From NCBI GenBank assembly GCA_963715405.1, contig OY970239.1, positions 2,046,001 to 2,110,000 on the forward strand: a stretch of DNA of 64,000 nucleotides. The letters run 5' to 3'. Within the stretch, counting starts at the first letter, position 1; each line of letters begins with the position of its first letter. The DNA comes from JALZKA01 sp963715405. Lineage in GTDB: Bacteria > Actinomycetota > Thermoleophilia > Solirubrobacterales > 70-9. The position numbers and the translations under genes are program-made. Below are positions 24,024-32,955 of the stretch, in pieces. The notes beneath the pieces were generated by a model that was given only the letters and a program-made list of their open reading frames with translations, was not told the origin of the DNA and ran no database searches.

Positions 24024-24767
24024 TCAGCTTCGCCTGCGGGTGCTCCCGGACGACCTGCGGCTGCCGCTCGAGCGCCTTGCCGAGCCGCCGGTGCGCTTCG
24101 TTGTGCCGCTTGAGCGCTTGGTCGTACCGCCGGAGCGCTTGCGGCTCGTGCCGGAGCCGCTCGACTTCGCCCGCGTTCCGCCCGAACGCTTCCTGGCGGC
24201 GGGCTTGCGGCGCTCCGCGGCGGGAATTTCGGACTTAACGACAGCCTTGGTGAGCGTCGGGATGAGCTTCTCGAGGTAGCGCGCCATCTTCTCCTCGTCG
24301 CGGCGGATGTCGCGCGCGAGCTTGGCGGTTTCCTTGTCGCCGACCGCTTCGGCAAGCGTCTCGATAGCCGTGTAAGTGGCGATCTCCTCGTGCTCGTTCC
24401 AGTACTCGGTCTTCGCGTTCTTGAGGAGCTTTTCCTCGGGCGAGATTCCTCGGAGGCTGTGGAGCGGACCCTTGGCGGCTGACTTCGCCTGCCCCAGGGG
24501 GCCCGCGGTGGCCTTCGCGACCGCAGCGATACCGGTCTCGGCGACGCTGCCCCGGCCGCCGAGCTTCTTGATCCGCCGCTCGAGCGCCTTCGAGTGGTTC
24601 TTCGTCTCGCGGAGGTGCTCTTGCAGCTTCTTCTTGTACGGCTTGCGATCGGCCATCTCGCTCATGCCGATGTGCGCGGTGAGCGCGGCCTCGAGCTCCT
24701 TCTCCTTGGCGTTCGCCTCGTTCAGGTACTGGACGAGCTTTGCGTCTTTTGCGGGCGTGTCAGTCAT
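24024..24767 (-). CDS. Ferritin-like (DUF892/YciE-type) protein with basic histone-like tail
   Basis: 247 aa. Residues about 8-175 form two helical hairpins: LVQYLNEANAKEKELEAALTAH, HLRETKNHSKALERRIKKLGG, KTEYWNEHEEIATYTAIETLAE and DIRRDEEKMARYLEKLIP. The E/H pairs (NEHEEIA, DEEKMA) are at metal-ligand spacing of the ferritin-like superfamily. From about residue 187 there is a tail of about 60 residues made almost only of Arg, Lys, Ser, Gly and Thr (repeats like KRSGGT), resembling histone H1 tails. It may bind DNA in the manner of Dps; this is inferred. The start is chosen at the family-like MTDTPAKDAK; it overlaps the upstream stop by 8 bp. Confidence 0.8.
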   Translation of the reverse strand: MTDTPAKDAKLVQYLNEANAKEKELEAALTAHIGMSEMADRKPYKKKLQEHLRETKNHSKALERRIKKLGGRGSVAETGIAAVAKATAGPLGQAKSAAKGPLHSLRGISPEEKLLKNAKTEYWNEHEEIATYTAIETLAEAVGDKETAKLARDIRRDEEKMARYLEKLIPTLTKAVVKSEIPAAERRKPAARKRSGGTRAKSSGSGTSRKRSGGTTKRSSGTTKRTGGSARRSSGSRRSSGSTRRRS

Positions 24768-25812
24768 CGTTCTCCTTCGTCGCGGGTGAACCATTCGCGC
24801 TACCCGCTCGGGCTGATTCCAATCGGCGCCAGCGGTGGACGTCGCCATCGTCGTCGCACACTGCTTCGCCGGTAATGCTCAGGTGGTCGAGGTAGGACAT
24901 CACCATCTGCATCGCGTAGCCGAACGCTCCCGGGCCGAGCTCGGCGCCACCCACGAAGCTCTGAATCACCTCGAACGGCGTTCTCGGCCCATCGCGGAGC
25001 GCGCCGCGTACCCGACCAAGCTGCCTGAGCACCTCCTCGCGATAGACCCGCACCTTGCCGGGTATCTCTCTGTACGACCGCCCATGGCCAGGCAGGCAGA
25101 TCCTGGTGTGGAGCTCCTCCACCCGGTCGAGCGAACTGAGGTACTCGCCCACCGGATCGGGGGTGTGCCCGTAATCGAAGAAGAGGAAGATCTTGCCGCC
25201 GATGTGGTCCCCCGAGATCAGCAACCCGCTCTCGGGCTGATGGAGGACGATGTGCGAGGGAGCGTGCCCGGGGGTCTCGACGACGCGCCAGAAGCCGTGG
25301 TCGGTTTCGACCTCGTCGCCGTCTGAGAGTGTGCGGTCGGGCTCGACGATTCTTGCGACGCCGGTGCCGGCCTCCGCTCGGGCCGCGCGGAAGTTCTCGA
25401 GTATGGGCTCGGGTACCCCGCCGCGGCGTGCGAGCTCCAACCGGCGCTCCACGGTCCCCGCAGGGTCCTCGACCATCGGCCGGACGTGGGCCCAGGCGGA
25501 ATGCATCCAAAGCTCGCATCCCGTGGCATCGAGGATCGGCCCTGCGAGGCCGTAATGATCGGCGTGGGTATGGGTGCAGACGACCAGCCGGATGTCGCCG
25601 AGCTCCCAGCCCACCTGCGCGAGGGCGTACTCGAGCTTCCGGGTGCCGTCCTCGCCCGCATAGCCGGTGTCGACGAGGACGATGCCGTCACCGGCCGCGA
25701 TCGCATAGGCGTTCCCGTGCGGCGAGTTCTCCCACGGCAGCGGAAGCCGCAAGCGCCAAACGCCGGGAACGCTGCGCTCGCCGCGACCTAGTTCGTCGCG
25801 CTTTGACGCCAC
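24760..25812 (-). CDS. MBL-fold metallo-hydrolase
   Basis: 350 aa, GTG start. The zinc site is THTHADHYGLAG (HxHxDH), with further ligands in ETPGHAPSHIVLH, GLLISGDHI and ICLPGHGRS. A C-terminal winged-helix-like extension (about 270-330) resembles BLACT_WH of the LACTB2 group. It probably hydrolyses a thioester, lactone or phosphoester; acyl-CoA thioesters are possible given the acyl-CoA synthetase next door. It lies between a hypothetical gene and the ferritin-like gene. Confidence 0.88.
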   Translation of the reverse strand: MASKRDELGRGERSVPGVWRLRLPLPWENSPHGNAYAIAAGDGIVLVDTGYAGEDGTRKLEYALAQVGWELGDIRLVVCTHTHADHYGLAGPILDATGCELWMHSAWAHVRPMVEDPAGTVERRLELARRGGVPEPILENFRAARAEAGTGVARIVEPDRTLSDGDEVETDHGFWRVVETPGHAPSHIVLHQPESGLLISGDHIGGKIFLFFDYGHTPDPVGEYLSSLDRVEELHTRICLPGHGRSYREIPGKVRVYREEVLRQLGRVRGALRDGPRTPFEVIQSFVGGAELGPGAFGYAMQMVMSYLDHLSITGEAVCDDDGDVHRWRRLESARAGSANGSPATKENDD

Positions 25813-25824
25813 TCGGAGAGTCGC

Positions 25825-26316
25825 TCAGCCGGGCTGGCCGTCGCCGTCGGTGTCGGGCGGAGGCTCCGAACCGGCTCCGCCCGCGTCGATGCCGTGCTCG
25901 CCTAGAACTCGCAGAAGGTCTTCTTGAAGCCCGGCATACTGGGAGGCGTCGATCTCGGTCCCTTGTCCGGACGCTTCCGGGTCGATGCCGCGCGACTCCA
26001 TCGCGGCGATGATCTGAGAGCGAAGCGACTCGACGTCCGTGTCACCGCGCAGGTCGATCACCTGGTTGGGTCCCTGTGAGATCTGGATGTTCCCCGTCTC
26101 GTAGGCCTCCTTGATCATCCCCAGCATCCCGAACATGCTCGAGATGTCGGTGCCCTCGCCCAGCCCGAACGGCCCGGCGGGCGCGCCGGCTCCCGAGACC
26201 GGCTGGCCGACGGGCTTTACGTCCGTGGGCGGTGGAGTGGATACTTGCTCAAAGCCCTCGGGGACCGCGCTTTCGCGCTGCCTGCGCCGTGCGAAAAAGC
26301 CCGAGAAGAGACCCAT
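25825..26316 (-). CDS. Hypothetical actinobacterial protein
   Basis: 163 aa, unrecognised. It starts MGLFSGFFARRRQR (basic, mildly amphipathic). A Pro-rich linker and a Gly/Met-rich helix (DISSMFGMLGMIKEAYETG) follow, then a segment with a possible small alpha/beta domain (IQISQGPNQVIDLRGDTDVESLRSQI is the core of it). The end is a Gly/Asp/Pro tail. No signal peptide or catalytic motif. First gene of the MBL/ferritin-like/peptidase run; the start codon is 21 bp from the probable start of the divergent acyl-CoA synthetase. Confidence 0.65.
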   Translation of the reverse strand: MGLFSGFFARRRQRESAVPEGFEQVSTPPPTDVKPVGQPVSGAGAPAGPFGLGEGTDISSMFGMLGMIKEAYETGNIQISQGPNQVIDLRGDTDVESLRSQIIAAMESRGIDPEASGQGTEIDASQYAGLQEDLLRVLGEHGIDAGGAGSEPPPDTDGDGQPG

Positions 26317-26337
26317 GCCGCGATACTAAACGGGACT

Positions 26338-27954
26338 TTGCTCCGCCGCCTCCTCGACAGCACAGCCGTCACCGCTCAGGCCACCGCCGCGGTGGCCCGC
26401 TCGGGCATCCTCGCCCCGCAACGGCCGGACAAGCTGGGGCGGATGGCGAGGGAGCTTGCCCGGCGCGGGCCATTCGGCGCCGCTGCGACCGTGGCGGCCA
26501 TTCGCTGGGGTGATCGGCCTGCCCTCTCCGATGAGCTCGGCACGCTCACCTACAACGAGGTCGATTCACGCTCGAACTCGCTCGCCAACGCGTGGATGGC
26601 CGATGGGATGAGGCCGGGCGACACTGTGGCGATCCTCTGCCGGAACCATCGCGGCTTTGCCGATGCCACCTACGCGGCCGCCAAGGCGGGGCTTCGCGCG
26701 GTGTACATGAACACCGAGTTCGGAGGTCCGCAGATCGCCGACGTATGTGAGCGCGAGGGGGTCACTGCACTCGTCTTCGACGAGGAGTACGACGACCGAG
26801 CGCCTGCCGGAGCCAAGCGTCACTATCGGGCCTGGAGCGACTCGGGCGGCGCAGGCGGTGCCCAGGCCACGCTCGAGGAGTTGATCTCTTCGGCGCCGGC
26901 ACACGCTGTGGACGCGGGCGGGGTCCGGCCGACCGTCGTCATGCTGACCAGCGGCACCACCGGAACTCCGAAGGGGGCGCCCCGCAGCGAGGTTGGAACG
27001 CTCAACTCGCTCGGCGCCCTGTTGGACCGGGTGCCGCTCCGGACCGGCGAGGTGACCTACATCGCGCCTCCGTTCTTCCACGCCCTTGGCTTCGCCAACC
27101 TCTCGCTCGCCCTTTCGTTCGGCTCGAAGGTCGTATGCCGGCGACGCTTCGACGCCGAGGCGTTCCTCGGCGACATCGAGGAGCATCGCGCGACGACCGC
27201 AGTGGTCGTGCCGGCGATGCTCCAGCGCGCGCTTGCGCTCGGACGCGAGCGGATCGCCGAGTTCGACACGTCTTCGCTCCGCCTCATCTTCTGTAGCGGC
27301 GCGCAGTTGCCGGGCGTGCTCGCGACCGAGACGCTCGAAGTCTTCGGCGACGTGCTTCACGTGCTCTACGGATCGACCGAGGTCTCATACGCGACGATCA
27401 CGGTCCCCAGCGATCACCGCGTAGCGCCTACCTCGGTCGGCAAGCCGACGCTCGGCACGACCGTGCGCCTTCTTGACGATGACGGCAACGAGGTTCCCCG
27501 CGGCGAAACCGGCCGGATCTTCGTCTCCAGCGGGATGGAGTTCGAGGGCTACACCGACGGGCAGCACAAGGAGGTGATCGCCGGGCTCATGTCGTCGGGC
27601 GACGTCGGGCACTTCGATTCCGAGGGGCGCCTTTTCATCGACGGGCGCGACGACGACATGATCGTCTCGGGGGGCGAGAACGTGTTTCCGCAGGAGGTCG
27701 AGGAACTGCTCCTCGAGCATCCGGGAGTGGCCGACGCGGCCGTGGTCGGTGTGGACGACGGGGACTTCGGCCAGCGGCTGGCCGCCTTCGTCGTTTCGGC
27801 GGGCGACGATGGGCCGGACGCCGAACAGCTCAAGGGCTACGTGCGAGAGAACCTCGCCCGCTACAAGGTGCCGCGCGACGTCGCCTTCCTCGACGAGCTC
27901 CCCCGAAACGCCACGGGCAAGATCCTCAAGCGGGAGCTACGCGAGCTGGCCTGA
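26338..27954 (+). CDS. AMP-dependent acyl-CoA synthetase (FadD-type)
   Basis: About 538 aa. The P-loop-like AMP motif is MLTSGTTGTPKGAPRS. PPFFHALGF, YGSTEVSYATI and SSGDVGHFDSEGRLFIDGRDDDMIVSGGENVFP (A5-A8 motifs) follow, with the C-terminal lysine in LPRNATGKILKRELREL. All the adenylate-forming hallmarks are present, including the RxD-type GRDDD. The start is uncertain: TTG 26338 gives the FadD-like N-terminus LLRRLLDSTAVTAQ and avoids the divergent gene; 26245 is the longest frame. It activates fatty acids with ATP and CoA. Confidence 0.9.
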   Translation: MLRRLLDSTAVTAQATAAVARSGILAPQRPDKLGRMARELARRGPFGAAATVAAIRWGDRPALSDELGTLTYNEVDSRSNSLANAWMADGMRPGDTVAILCRNHRGFADATYAAAKAGLRAVYMNTEFGGPQIADVCEREGVTALVFDEEYDDRAPAGAKRHYRAWSDSGGAGGAQATLEELISSAPAHAVDAGGVRPTVVMLTSGTTGTPKGAPRSEVGTLNSLGALLDRVPLRTGEVTYIAPPFFHALGFANLSLALSFGSKVVCRRRFDAEAFLGDIEEHRATTAVVVPAMLQRALALGRERIAEFDTSSLRLIFCSGAQLPGVLATETLEVFGDVLHVLYGSTEVSYATITVPSDHRVAPTSVGKPTLGTTVRLLDDDGNEVPRGETGRIFVSSGMEFEGYTDGQHKEVIAGLMSSGDVGHFDSEGRLFIDGRDDDMIVSGGENVFPQEVEELLLEHPGVADAAVVGVDDGDFGQRLAAFVVSAGDDGPDAEQLKGYVRENLARYKVPRDVAFLDELPRNATGKILKRELRELA

Positions 27955-27984
27955 GGGGTCAGACCCACGCGTGGGCTGGGTCCC

Positions 27985-28752
27985 CTATCCGTGGATCTCG
28001 ACGGGCGTTCCCGGCGGGACCATGTCCACGAGGTCCGAGACGTCCTCGTCGGCGGCGCGGATGCAGCCGTGCGAAATCTCGGCGCCCAAGGGACCGCTCG
28101 TGCCGTGGAACGCGATGCGATCCCCGCCAAGCCAGCCCGACGGCAGGTTGACCTGGCGCGCCGTGGTCGCCAGGGCGCAGCAGCCGTATGCCGCATTGAG
28201 GTCGCCGCGGAAGGTGTCGGTGATCGCGAATCGCCCTGTCGGCGTCGGAGCCGTCGGCATCCCGATCGAGACCGGGAACGATTTGGTGAGCTTGCCCTCC
28301 TCATAAAGGCGCGTCTCGAACTCGGAAAGGTCCACCTCGATGTTCCAGTTCGAGCGGCCCGCCTTGATCCGGGCAGGGTCTAGCTCGAGCCAGAGCGGCT
28401 CTCCATTCTCCGTAAAGGGAGTGAGGACGGCAACCCAATCGTCCTTTTGCTCCACGACGGAATAGACCGTGCGCGAACCAAATTCCGTCGCGTGGCCGAC
28501 TCGCTCGACCACTTTGCCGCCGGGCTCGTCATAGACCTCAACGGTCTGACTGAGCCTCACAAATACGGTGGGATTGCCGCCTTCGAGGAGCCGAAGGGTC
28601 CTCGGGCTCGCGGGCTTTGAGACCTCGGTCGCCTCGGTCGTCGTCACGGCCTCAGGCCCGCCTGAGTCGCCTTGGGGCGCCGCCTCGCCGGAATCGCCGC
28701 ATCCTGCGACAAGGGCAAGCGAAGCGAGAACCAGGGCGCCACGGACCATCAT
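27985..28752 (-). CDS. L,D-transpeptidase lipoprotein (YkuD domain)
   Basis: 255 aa. Lipobox LALVAGC at residues about 12-18 marks a lipoprotein. An SH3-like middle (TVEVYDEPGGKVVERVG ... DDWVAVL) is followed by the YkuD domain: IGMPTAPTPTGRFAI, then FHGTSGPLGAEISHGCIR with catalytic His and Cys. It cross-links peptidoglycan (3-3 links) or attaches proteins, outside the membrane. The ATG overlaps the SDR stop (ATGA). The start MM at 28752 is fixed by that overlap and by the signal sequence. Confidence 0.92.
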   Translation of the reverse strand: MMVRGALVLASLALVAGCGDSGEAAPQGDSGGPEAVTTTEATEVSKPASPRTLRLLEGGNPTVFVRLSQTVEVYDEPGGKVVERVGHATEFGSRTVYSVVEQKDDWVAVLTPFTENGEPLWLELDPARIKAGRSNWNIEVDLSEFETRLYEEGKLTKSFPVSIGMPTAPTPTGRFAITDTFRGDLNAAYGCCALATTARQVNLPSGWLGGDRIAFHGTSGPLGAEISHGCIRAADEDVSDLVDMVPPGTPVEIHG

Positions 28753-29582
28753 GCGCGTTTGTCCGTCTGACGATGACGCTCGACGAGACCCGCTGCGAGC
28801 TCGGCGCCATCGAAGGCTCCGTCGCGGACCCGATTCGCGAGCGTGCGGGCGATGATTCGGTCGGCAAGAGAAGGCAAATGTCTTGCGAGAAAGAGCTCGG
28901 CGCTGCCGCGCCGCGTGGTGGCGAGGTCGCGATGAACACGGCGGTCGAGAGCGGCGCGCAGCACCGTGGCTACGACTCCCTCCAGAGGTTCGTATTGGCT
29001 CATGCCCTCGAGCGAAAGCCCTGCCTTTGCCGTCGAGTCGTGGATCGGGCTCTTGACCGCCGAGGGGTAGACGCAGGTGACTTCGACGTGGGTTCCAAGC
29101 TCTAGGCGCAGCGCATCCGCGTAGGCGACCATGGCGCGCTTCGACGCGCCGTAGGCGGCGGCGAGGGGAAGCTGCATGACGGCCATCCGCGAGGCGATCA
29201 TCACCACCCGGCCACGGGAGTTCACCAGTGCGTCCGCGCAGGCGGCGCTCACCCTCCACGTTCCGAGCAGGTTGATTTCAAGCTGGCGCCGAGCCTCCTC
29301 GCCCGGGGGAAGCTCTGCGGGCGCAGGGCCCCCGATTCCCGCGTTGTTGATGAGGACGTCGAGGCCGCCGAGCTTGCGGAGCGCCTCTTCGACCGCGCCC
29401 GGAACCGCAGCGTCGTCGGTGAGGTCGCAGGCGAGGACCTCGACGGGTTCGTCCGGCTGCGGCGCAAGATCCAGGCCCACCACCTCCGCGCCCTGCTTAG
29501 CAAGCTCGGCTGAGATCGCGCGGCCGAAGGTCCCGGACGCGCCGGTCACGATCACACGTTTTCCCTGAGCGCTCAGGCTCAC
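28749..29582 (-). CDS. Short-chain dehydrogenase/reductase
   Basis: 277 aa, GTG start in a GTGA overlap with the monooxygenase gene. TGASGTFGRAI is the nucleotide-binding loop. LDVLINNAG, then a catalytic Ser region (RVVMIASRMA) and YGASKRAMV (Tyr-x3-Lys), complete the classical SDR set, followed by YPSAVKSPI. Cofactor preference is not decidable by eye. The frame's upstream extension (to 29984) lies inside the FMO gene and is rejected. It probably works with the adjacent flavin monooxygenase. Confidence 0.9.
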   Translation of the reverse strand: MSLSAQGKRVIVTGASGTFGRAISAELAKQGAEVVGLDLAPQPDEPVEVLACDLTDDAAVPGAVEEALRKLGGLDVLINNAGIGGPAPAELPPGEEARRQLEINLLGTWRVSAACADALVNSRGRVVMIASRMAVMQLPLAAAYGASKRAMVAYADALRLELGTHVEVTCVYPSAVKSPIHDSTAKAGLSLEGMSQYEPLEGVVATVLRAALDRRVHRDLATTRRGSAELFLARHLPSLADRIIARTLANRVRDGAFDGAELAAGLVERHRQTDKRA

Positions 29583-30928
29583 GCGGCGGCGCTTTCGAAC
29601 GTGGTTCCAGCGCCGCGGCGGCGGCGCTTGGCTCCCGCCTTCAACTCCCGTGGCAGCTCGGCGACGAACCGGTCGAAATCGACTCGCATCGCGGGCCGGC
29701 TTCGGCCCCATCGCTCGGTTGCCTCGGCGAGCTTCTTCTCGGCGGTGCGCCGCTGCACTACGGCCGGCGGTAGGGCATACGCGCCGCTGAGATAGGCGGC
29801 GAAGAGCTTTGACTGCTGCTCGACAATTGGAAGCGCCGCGCCGGTCGACTGCATCAGGCCGACGAAGGCGAGCGTCGGGTCGTCGAGGTGAAAAACGCGT
29901 CGATAGAGAAGGAGCTCCTCGGGATTCTCGCCGACCCACCGAGCGGAAAGGAACGGCATCGTCACCTCGTAGCCCGTCGCCCACACGATCACATCCAACT
30001 CGTCCGAGCCACCATCCGCGAACGTGACGCGGCTGCCGTCCAGCCGCTCGATGCCCGGCCGTGCCTCGACTTCCCCGTGCGTGAGCCGGTGCATGATCGT
30101 GTCCGAGATGGTCGGGTGGTTTTCGAAGAGACCGATCTCAGGCGCGGGCAAGCCGTAGCGCTCGGGCCGTCCGACGCCGACTCGGAGCATCGTCTCGGCC
30201 AGCCGCTGACGAAGGCGCCACGGCAGAAACGAGATCGCGCCTCCCGTCGCGTCCGCGGGCTTGCCGAACAGGTACTTCGGAACGATGAACACGCCGCGCC
30301 GCGCAGAGAGCAGGACCGGCCCCCGCGAGACGAACGACGCGTCGACGGCGATGTCCATCGCCGAATTGCCCATGCCGACAATGAGGACGCGCTTGCCGCG
30401 AAACACCTCCGAATCCATGTAGTCGTGGGCGTGCATCTGTGTCCCCTCAAAGTCCCCCGGGTAAGGCGGAGTCGGCCACTTCGGGCTCCAGTTATGTCCA
30501 TTTGCGACCACGACCGCGTCGAAGCGCTCCTCGCCGCCGGGCTGCGCCGTCACGTGCCAAGTGCCGTCGGCGTCGTCGCGCTCGACCGACGTCACCGAGG
30601 TGTTGAAGCGAATGCGCTCATGTAGCCCGAACTCCTCCGCGTAGTCGGCGAGGTATCGGGCGACGTGGGTTACCGACGGATAATCGGGCCACTCCTCAGG
30701 CATCGGATAGTCGGCGAACTCGGTCCTGCCCTTGCTCGTGTTGAGGTGCAGGGAGAGGTATGCAGGCGAAATCCCGCTCGAGCTTCCGCAGACCCAGAGG
30801 CCCCCCGGTTGATCGCCCTTGTCATAGCCGACCACTTCGGCGCCGGCGTCGAGAAGTGCCTTGACAGCGGTGAGGCCGGCGGCTCCCGCGCCGATCACGG
30901 CGACGCGGCAGGAAGAGGTCAAGTTCAT
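29579..30928 (-). CDS. Flavin-containing monooxygenase (FMO/BVMO-like)
   Basis: 449 aa. VAVIGAGAAGLTAVKAL is the FAD fold and VLIVGMGNSAMDIAVD the NADPH fold. The linker between them, FEGTQMHAHDYMDSEVFRGKR, fits the FMO fingerprint (FxGxxxHxxxY/F). YEVTMPFL and a basic tail (KRRRRG) end it. It uses NADPH and O2 to oxygenate soft nucleophiles (N, S) or ketones; the substrate is unknown. Within a four-gene run (VOC, FMO, SDR, L,D-transpeptidase). Confidence 0.9.
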   Translation of the reverse strand: MNLTSSCRVAVIGAGAAGLTAVKALLDAGAEVVGYDKGDQPGGLWVCGSSSGISPAYLSLHLNTSKGRTEFADYPMPEEWPDYPSVTHVARYLADYAEEFGLHERIRFNTSVTSVERDDADGTWHVTAQPGGEERFDAVVVANGHNWSPKWPTPPYPGDFEGTQMHAHDYMDSEVFRGKRVLIVGMGNSAMDIAVDASFVSRGPVLLSARRGVFIVPKYLFGKPADATGGAISFLPWRLRQRLAETMLRVGVGRPERYGLPAPEIGLFENHPTISDTIMHRLTHGEVEARPGIERLDGSRVTFADGGSDELDVIVWATGYEVTMPFLSARWVGENPEELLLYRRVFHLDDPTLAFVGLMQSTGAALPIVEQQSKLFAAYLSGAYALPPAVVQRRTAEKKLAEATERWGRSRPAMRVDFDRFVAELPRELKAGAKRRRRGAGTTFESAAA

Positions 30929-30976
30929 TCGCAGGCTTCCGAGGTTTCGGGTTCGCGATCCGCCGACCTTATCCCG

Positions 30977-31441
30977 TCAGCTCCCGGCGGCCATCCCCTC
31001 TTCCATCCGCTTCTCCATGTCCTCCGGCGGGACATCCTCGACGTGGGTCGAGACGTGCCAGTGATGGCCGAACGGATCCTCGAAGCTTCCCGAGCGGTCG
31101 CCGTAGAACTTGTCCTCGACCGCTTGTAGTTCGGTGGCACCCGCCTCGATCGCCCGGCTGAAGACCGCGTCGGAGTCCTCCACGTAGACGTGGAGGGAGA
31201 CGGGTGTCCCACCGACCGTCTTCGGCGCGCGGGCGTTCATCTCCGGGGCCTCGTCTGCGAGCATGACGATCGAATCGCCAATCCCGAGCTCGGCGTGCCC
31301 GATCTTGTCGTCTGGCGCCGCCATCCGCATTCGTTCCTCGGCGCCGAGCACCGACCGATAGAACTCGATCGCCTCGTTCGCGCCGTCAACGATCAGGTAC
31401 GGCGTTACCCGCGGGTATCCCTCTGGGATTGGCTGCGTCAT
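30977..31441 (-). CDS. VOC-family (glyoxalase/PhnB-like) protein
   Basis: 154 aa. It has the two betaalphabetabetabeta modules of PhnB-like proteins: RVTPYLIVDGANEAIEFYRSVLGAEE opens module 1, and VSLHVYVEDSDAVFSRAIEAGA opens module 2. FYGDRSGSFEDPFGHHWHVSTH is the hallmark end block. Function in this subgroup is rarely known; metal-dependent activity is possible but is not shown by sequence. First gene of the run with FMO and SDR. Confidence 0.88.
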   Translation of the reverse strand: MTQPIPEGYPRVTPYLIVDGANEAIEFYRSVLGAEERMRMAAPDDKIGHAELGIGDSIVMLADEAPEMNARAPKTVGGTPVSLHVYVEDSDAVFSRAIEAGATELQAVEDKFYGDRSGSFEDPFGHHWHVSTHVEDVPPEDMEKRMEEGMAAGS

Positions 31442-31484
31442 CGCGATCGCCTCCTTTGTCAGGGTTGAAAACGAGCTCTGCGAG

Positions 31485-31574
31485 CGGAGAGGGAGGGATT
31501 CGAACCCTCGAGAGAGCTATTAGCCCCCTACTCGCTTAGCAGGCGAGTGCCTTCAGCCACTCGGCCACCTCTCC
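31485..31574 (-). tRNA. tRNA-Ser (anticodon GCT)
   Basis: 90 nt on the minus strand: acceptor GGAGAGG/CCTCTCC with discriminator G, loop CTGCTAA (anticodon GCT), long variable arm typical of class II tRNAs, and T arm with TTCGAAT. Confidence 0.97.
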
Positions 31575-31674
31575 GGGCACTCGGGCGATTGTATTTCGAA
31601 AACGGCACCTGTCTCTCGCGTTGCCGTTCGGCAACGCGTCAGATACCGCGGGTTCGGGATACGCTCGAAGCGCC

Positions 31675-32907
31675 GTGGCGCCCCGTACCCAAGCCGAGCT
31701 CGAGCGCCTCAAGGAGCGATACGACGCGATCTTCGAGGGGATCTCTCCCCCGTTCGCCTTCGTCGACCTGGGCGCCATGCGATCCAACGCCGACGCGCTT
31801 TCTTCGCAGGCGGATCCCCTCCCCATTCGGATCGCTTCGAAATCAGTTCGCTCTGCGCCGGTGCTTTCGCGCATCCTCGACCTCGACGAGTGTTTTCGCG
31901 GAGTTCTCTCGTTCACGCTTCCGGAAGCGCTTCACCTCGCGAGCCTTGGCCACCAAGACATCTTCGTCGGCTATCCCACCGCGGACCGGAAGGCGCTTGC
32001 CGATCTGGCGGCGCTGGCGGCCGAGCGGCCTGAGACCCACCCCGCGCTGATCGTCGACGAGCCGGCACACCTCGATCTGATCGAGTCGTCCGCCGGGCGA
32101 GGCTCTGCGCCAATCCGCGTAGCCATCGACATCGACCCGGGCTGGTGGCCCGCTCGAGGTCGCCTGGCGCGGATCGGGCCGAAGCGATCGCCGATCCGCA
32201 CTCCCGAGCAAGCGCGCCGCTTCGCGGCCGAGATCGCTGAGCGCCCTGGCACCACGCTTGTCGGCGCCATGGCCTACGAGGGTCACATCGCGGGAGTCGG
32301 CGACCTGCTCGAAGGGAAGCCTCTTCGAAGCGCAGCGATCCGCGCCATGCAGTCGCGCTCCCATGAGGAGCTCCGTGAGCGGCTGCCGACAGTGATCGCC
32401 GCGATCCGCGAGGCGGCGGGCTCCGAGCTCGAATGGGTGAACGCCGGCGGCACGGGAAGCCTCTCGCGTTCGAAGGCGCTGGGGATCGCAACCGAGCTGA
32501 CGGCAGGCTCGGGCTTTTACGCCTCGACCCTCTTCGACACCTACCGCTCGCTCGACCTCACCCCGGCGGCATTCTTCTGCCTTCCCGTCGTCCGCCGGCC
32601 GCACCCTGGCGTCGTGACGGCGCTCGGTGGCGGCTACATCGCCTCGGGTGCGCCGGGGCAGGATCGGCTGCCCCAGCCGTATCTGCCTCCAGGGCTTTCG
32701 CTCGACTCCGACGAAGGCGCGGGCGAGGTCCAGACGCCCCTTGTCGGCGCGGCCGCTAGGAAGCTCAGGATCGGCGAGCGCGTTTACATGCGCCACGCCA
32801 AGGCGGGCGAGCTTTGCGAGCGCTTCGACTCGCTCTATCTGGTCGAGGGGGACGCTGTCGTGGACCTAGTGGCGACCTACCGAGGCGACGGCCTCACTTT
32901 CCTGTGA
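31675..32907 (+). CDS. Amino acid deaminase/aldolase, alanine-racemase-like PLP enzyme
   Basis: About 410 aa from a GTG (VAPRTQAELERLKERYDAIF). An alanine-racemase-type barrel is suggested by FAFVDLGAMRSNADAL and by PIRIASKSVRSAPVL, whose Lys is in the PLP-lysine position. VGAMAYEGHIAG and WVNAGGTGS follow. The C-terminal D-threonine aldolase-like block ends in GERVYMRHAKAGELCERFDSLYLVEG, where His and Cys match the metal-binding pair of that family. It probably acts on a D-3-hydroxy-amino acid. The start is chosen by N-terminal homology; an upstream ATG-like extension crosses the tRNA promoter side. Confidence 0.78.
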   Translation: MAPRTQAELERLKERYDAIFEGISPPFAFVDLGAMRSNADALSSQADPLPIRIASKSVRSAPVLSRILDLDECFRGVLSFTLPEALHLASLGHQDIFVGYPTADRKALADLAALAAERPETHPALIVDEPAHLDLIESSAGRGSAPIRVAIDIDPGWWPARGRLARIGPKRSPIRTPEQARRFAAEIAERPGTTLVGAMAYEGHIAGVGDLLEGKPLRSAAIRAMQSRSHEELRERLPTVIAAIREAAGSELEWVNAGGTGSLSRSKALGIATELTAGSGFYASTLFDTYRSLDLTPAAFFCLPVVRRPHPGVVTALGGGYIASGAPGQDRLPQPYLPPGLSLDSDEGAGEVQTPLVGAAARKLRIGERVYMRHAKAGELCERFDSLYLVEGDAVVDLVATYRGDGLTFL

Positions 32908-32955
32908 GCGGAGTGGCCGCCGCAGCGCAGTATCGGGGATAAAGTCCCCGCGGTT

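Noticed and set aside
23090..24238. Plus-strand frame opposite the M3 peptidase
   Set aside because: The opposite strand carries a complete zinc peptidase with the HELGH motif. The frame shows only antisense composition.
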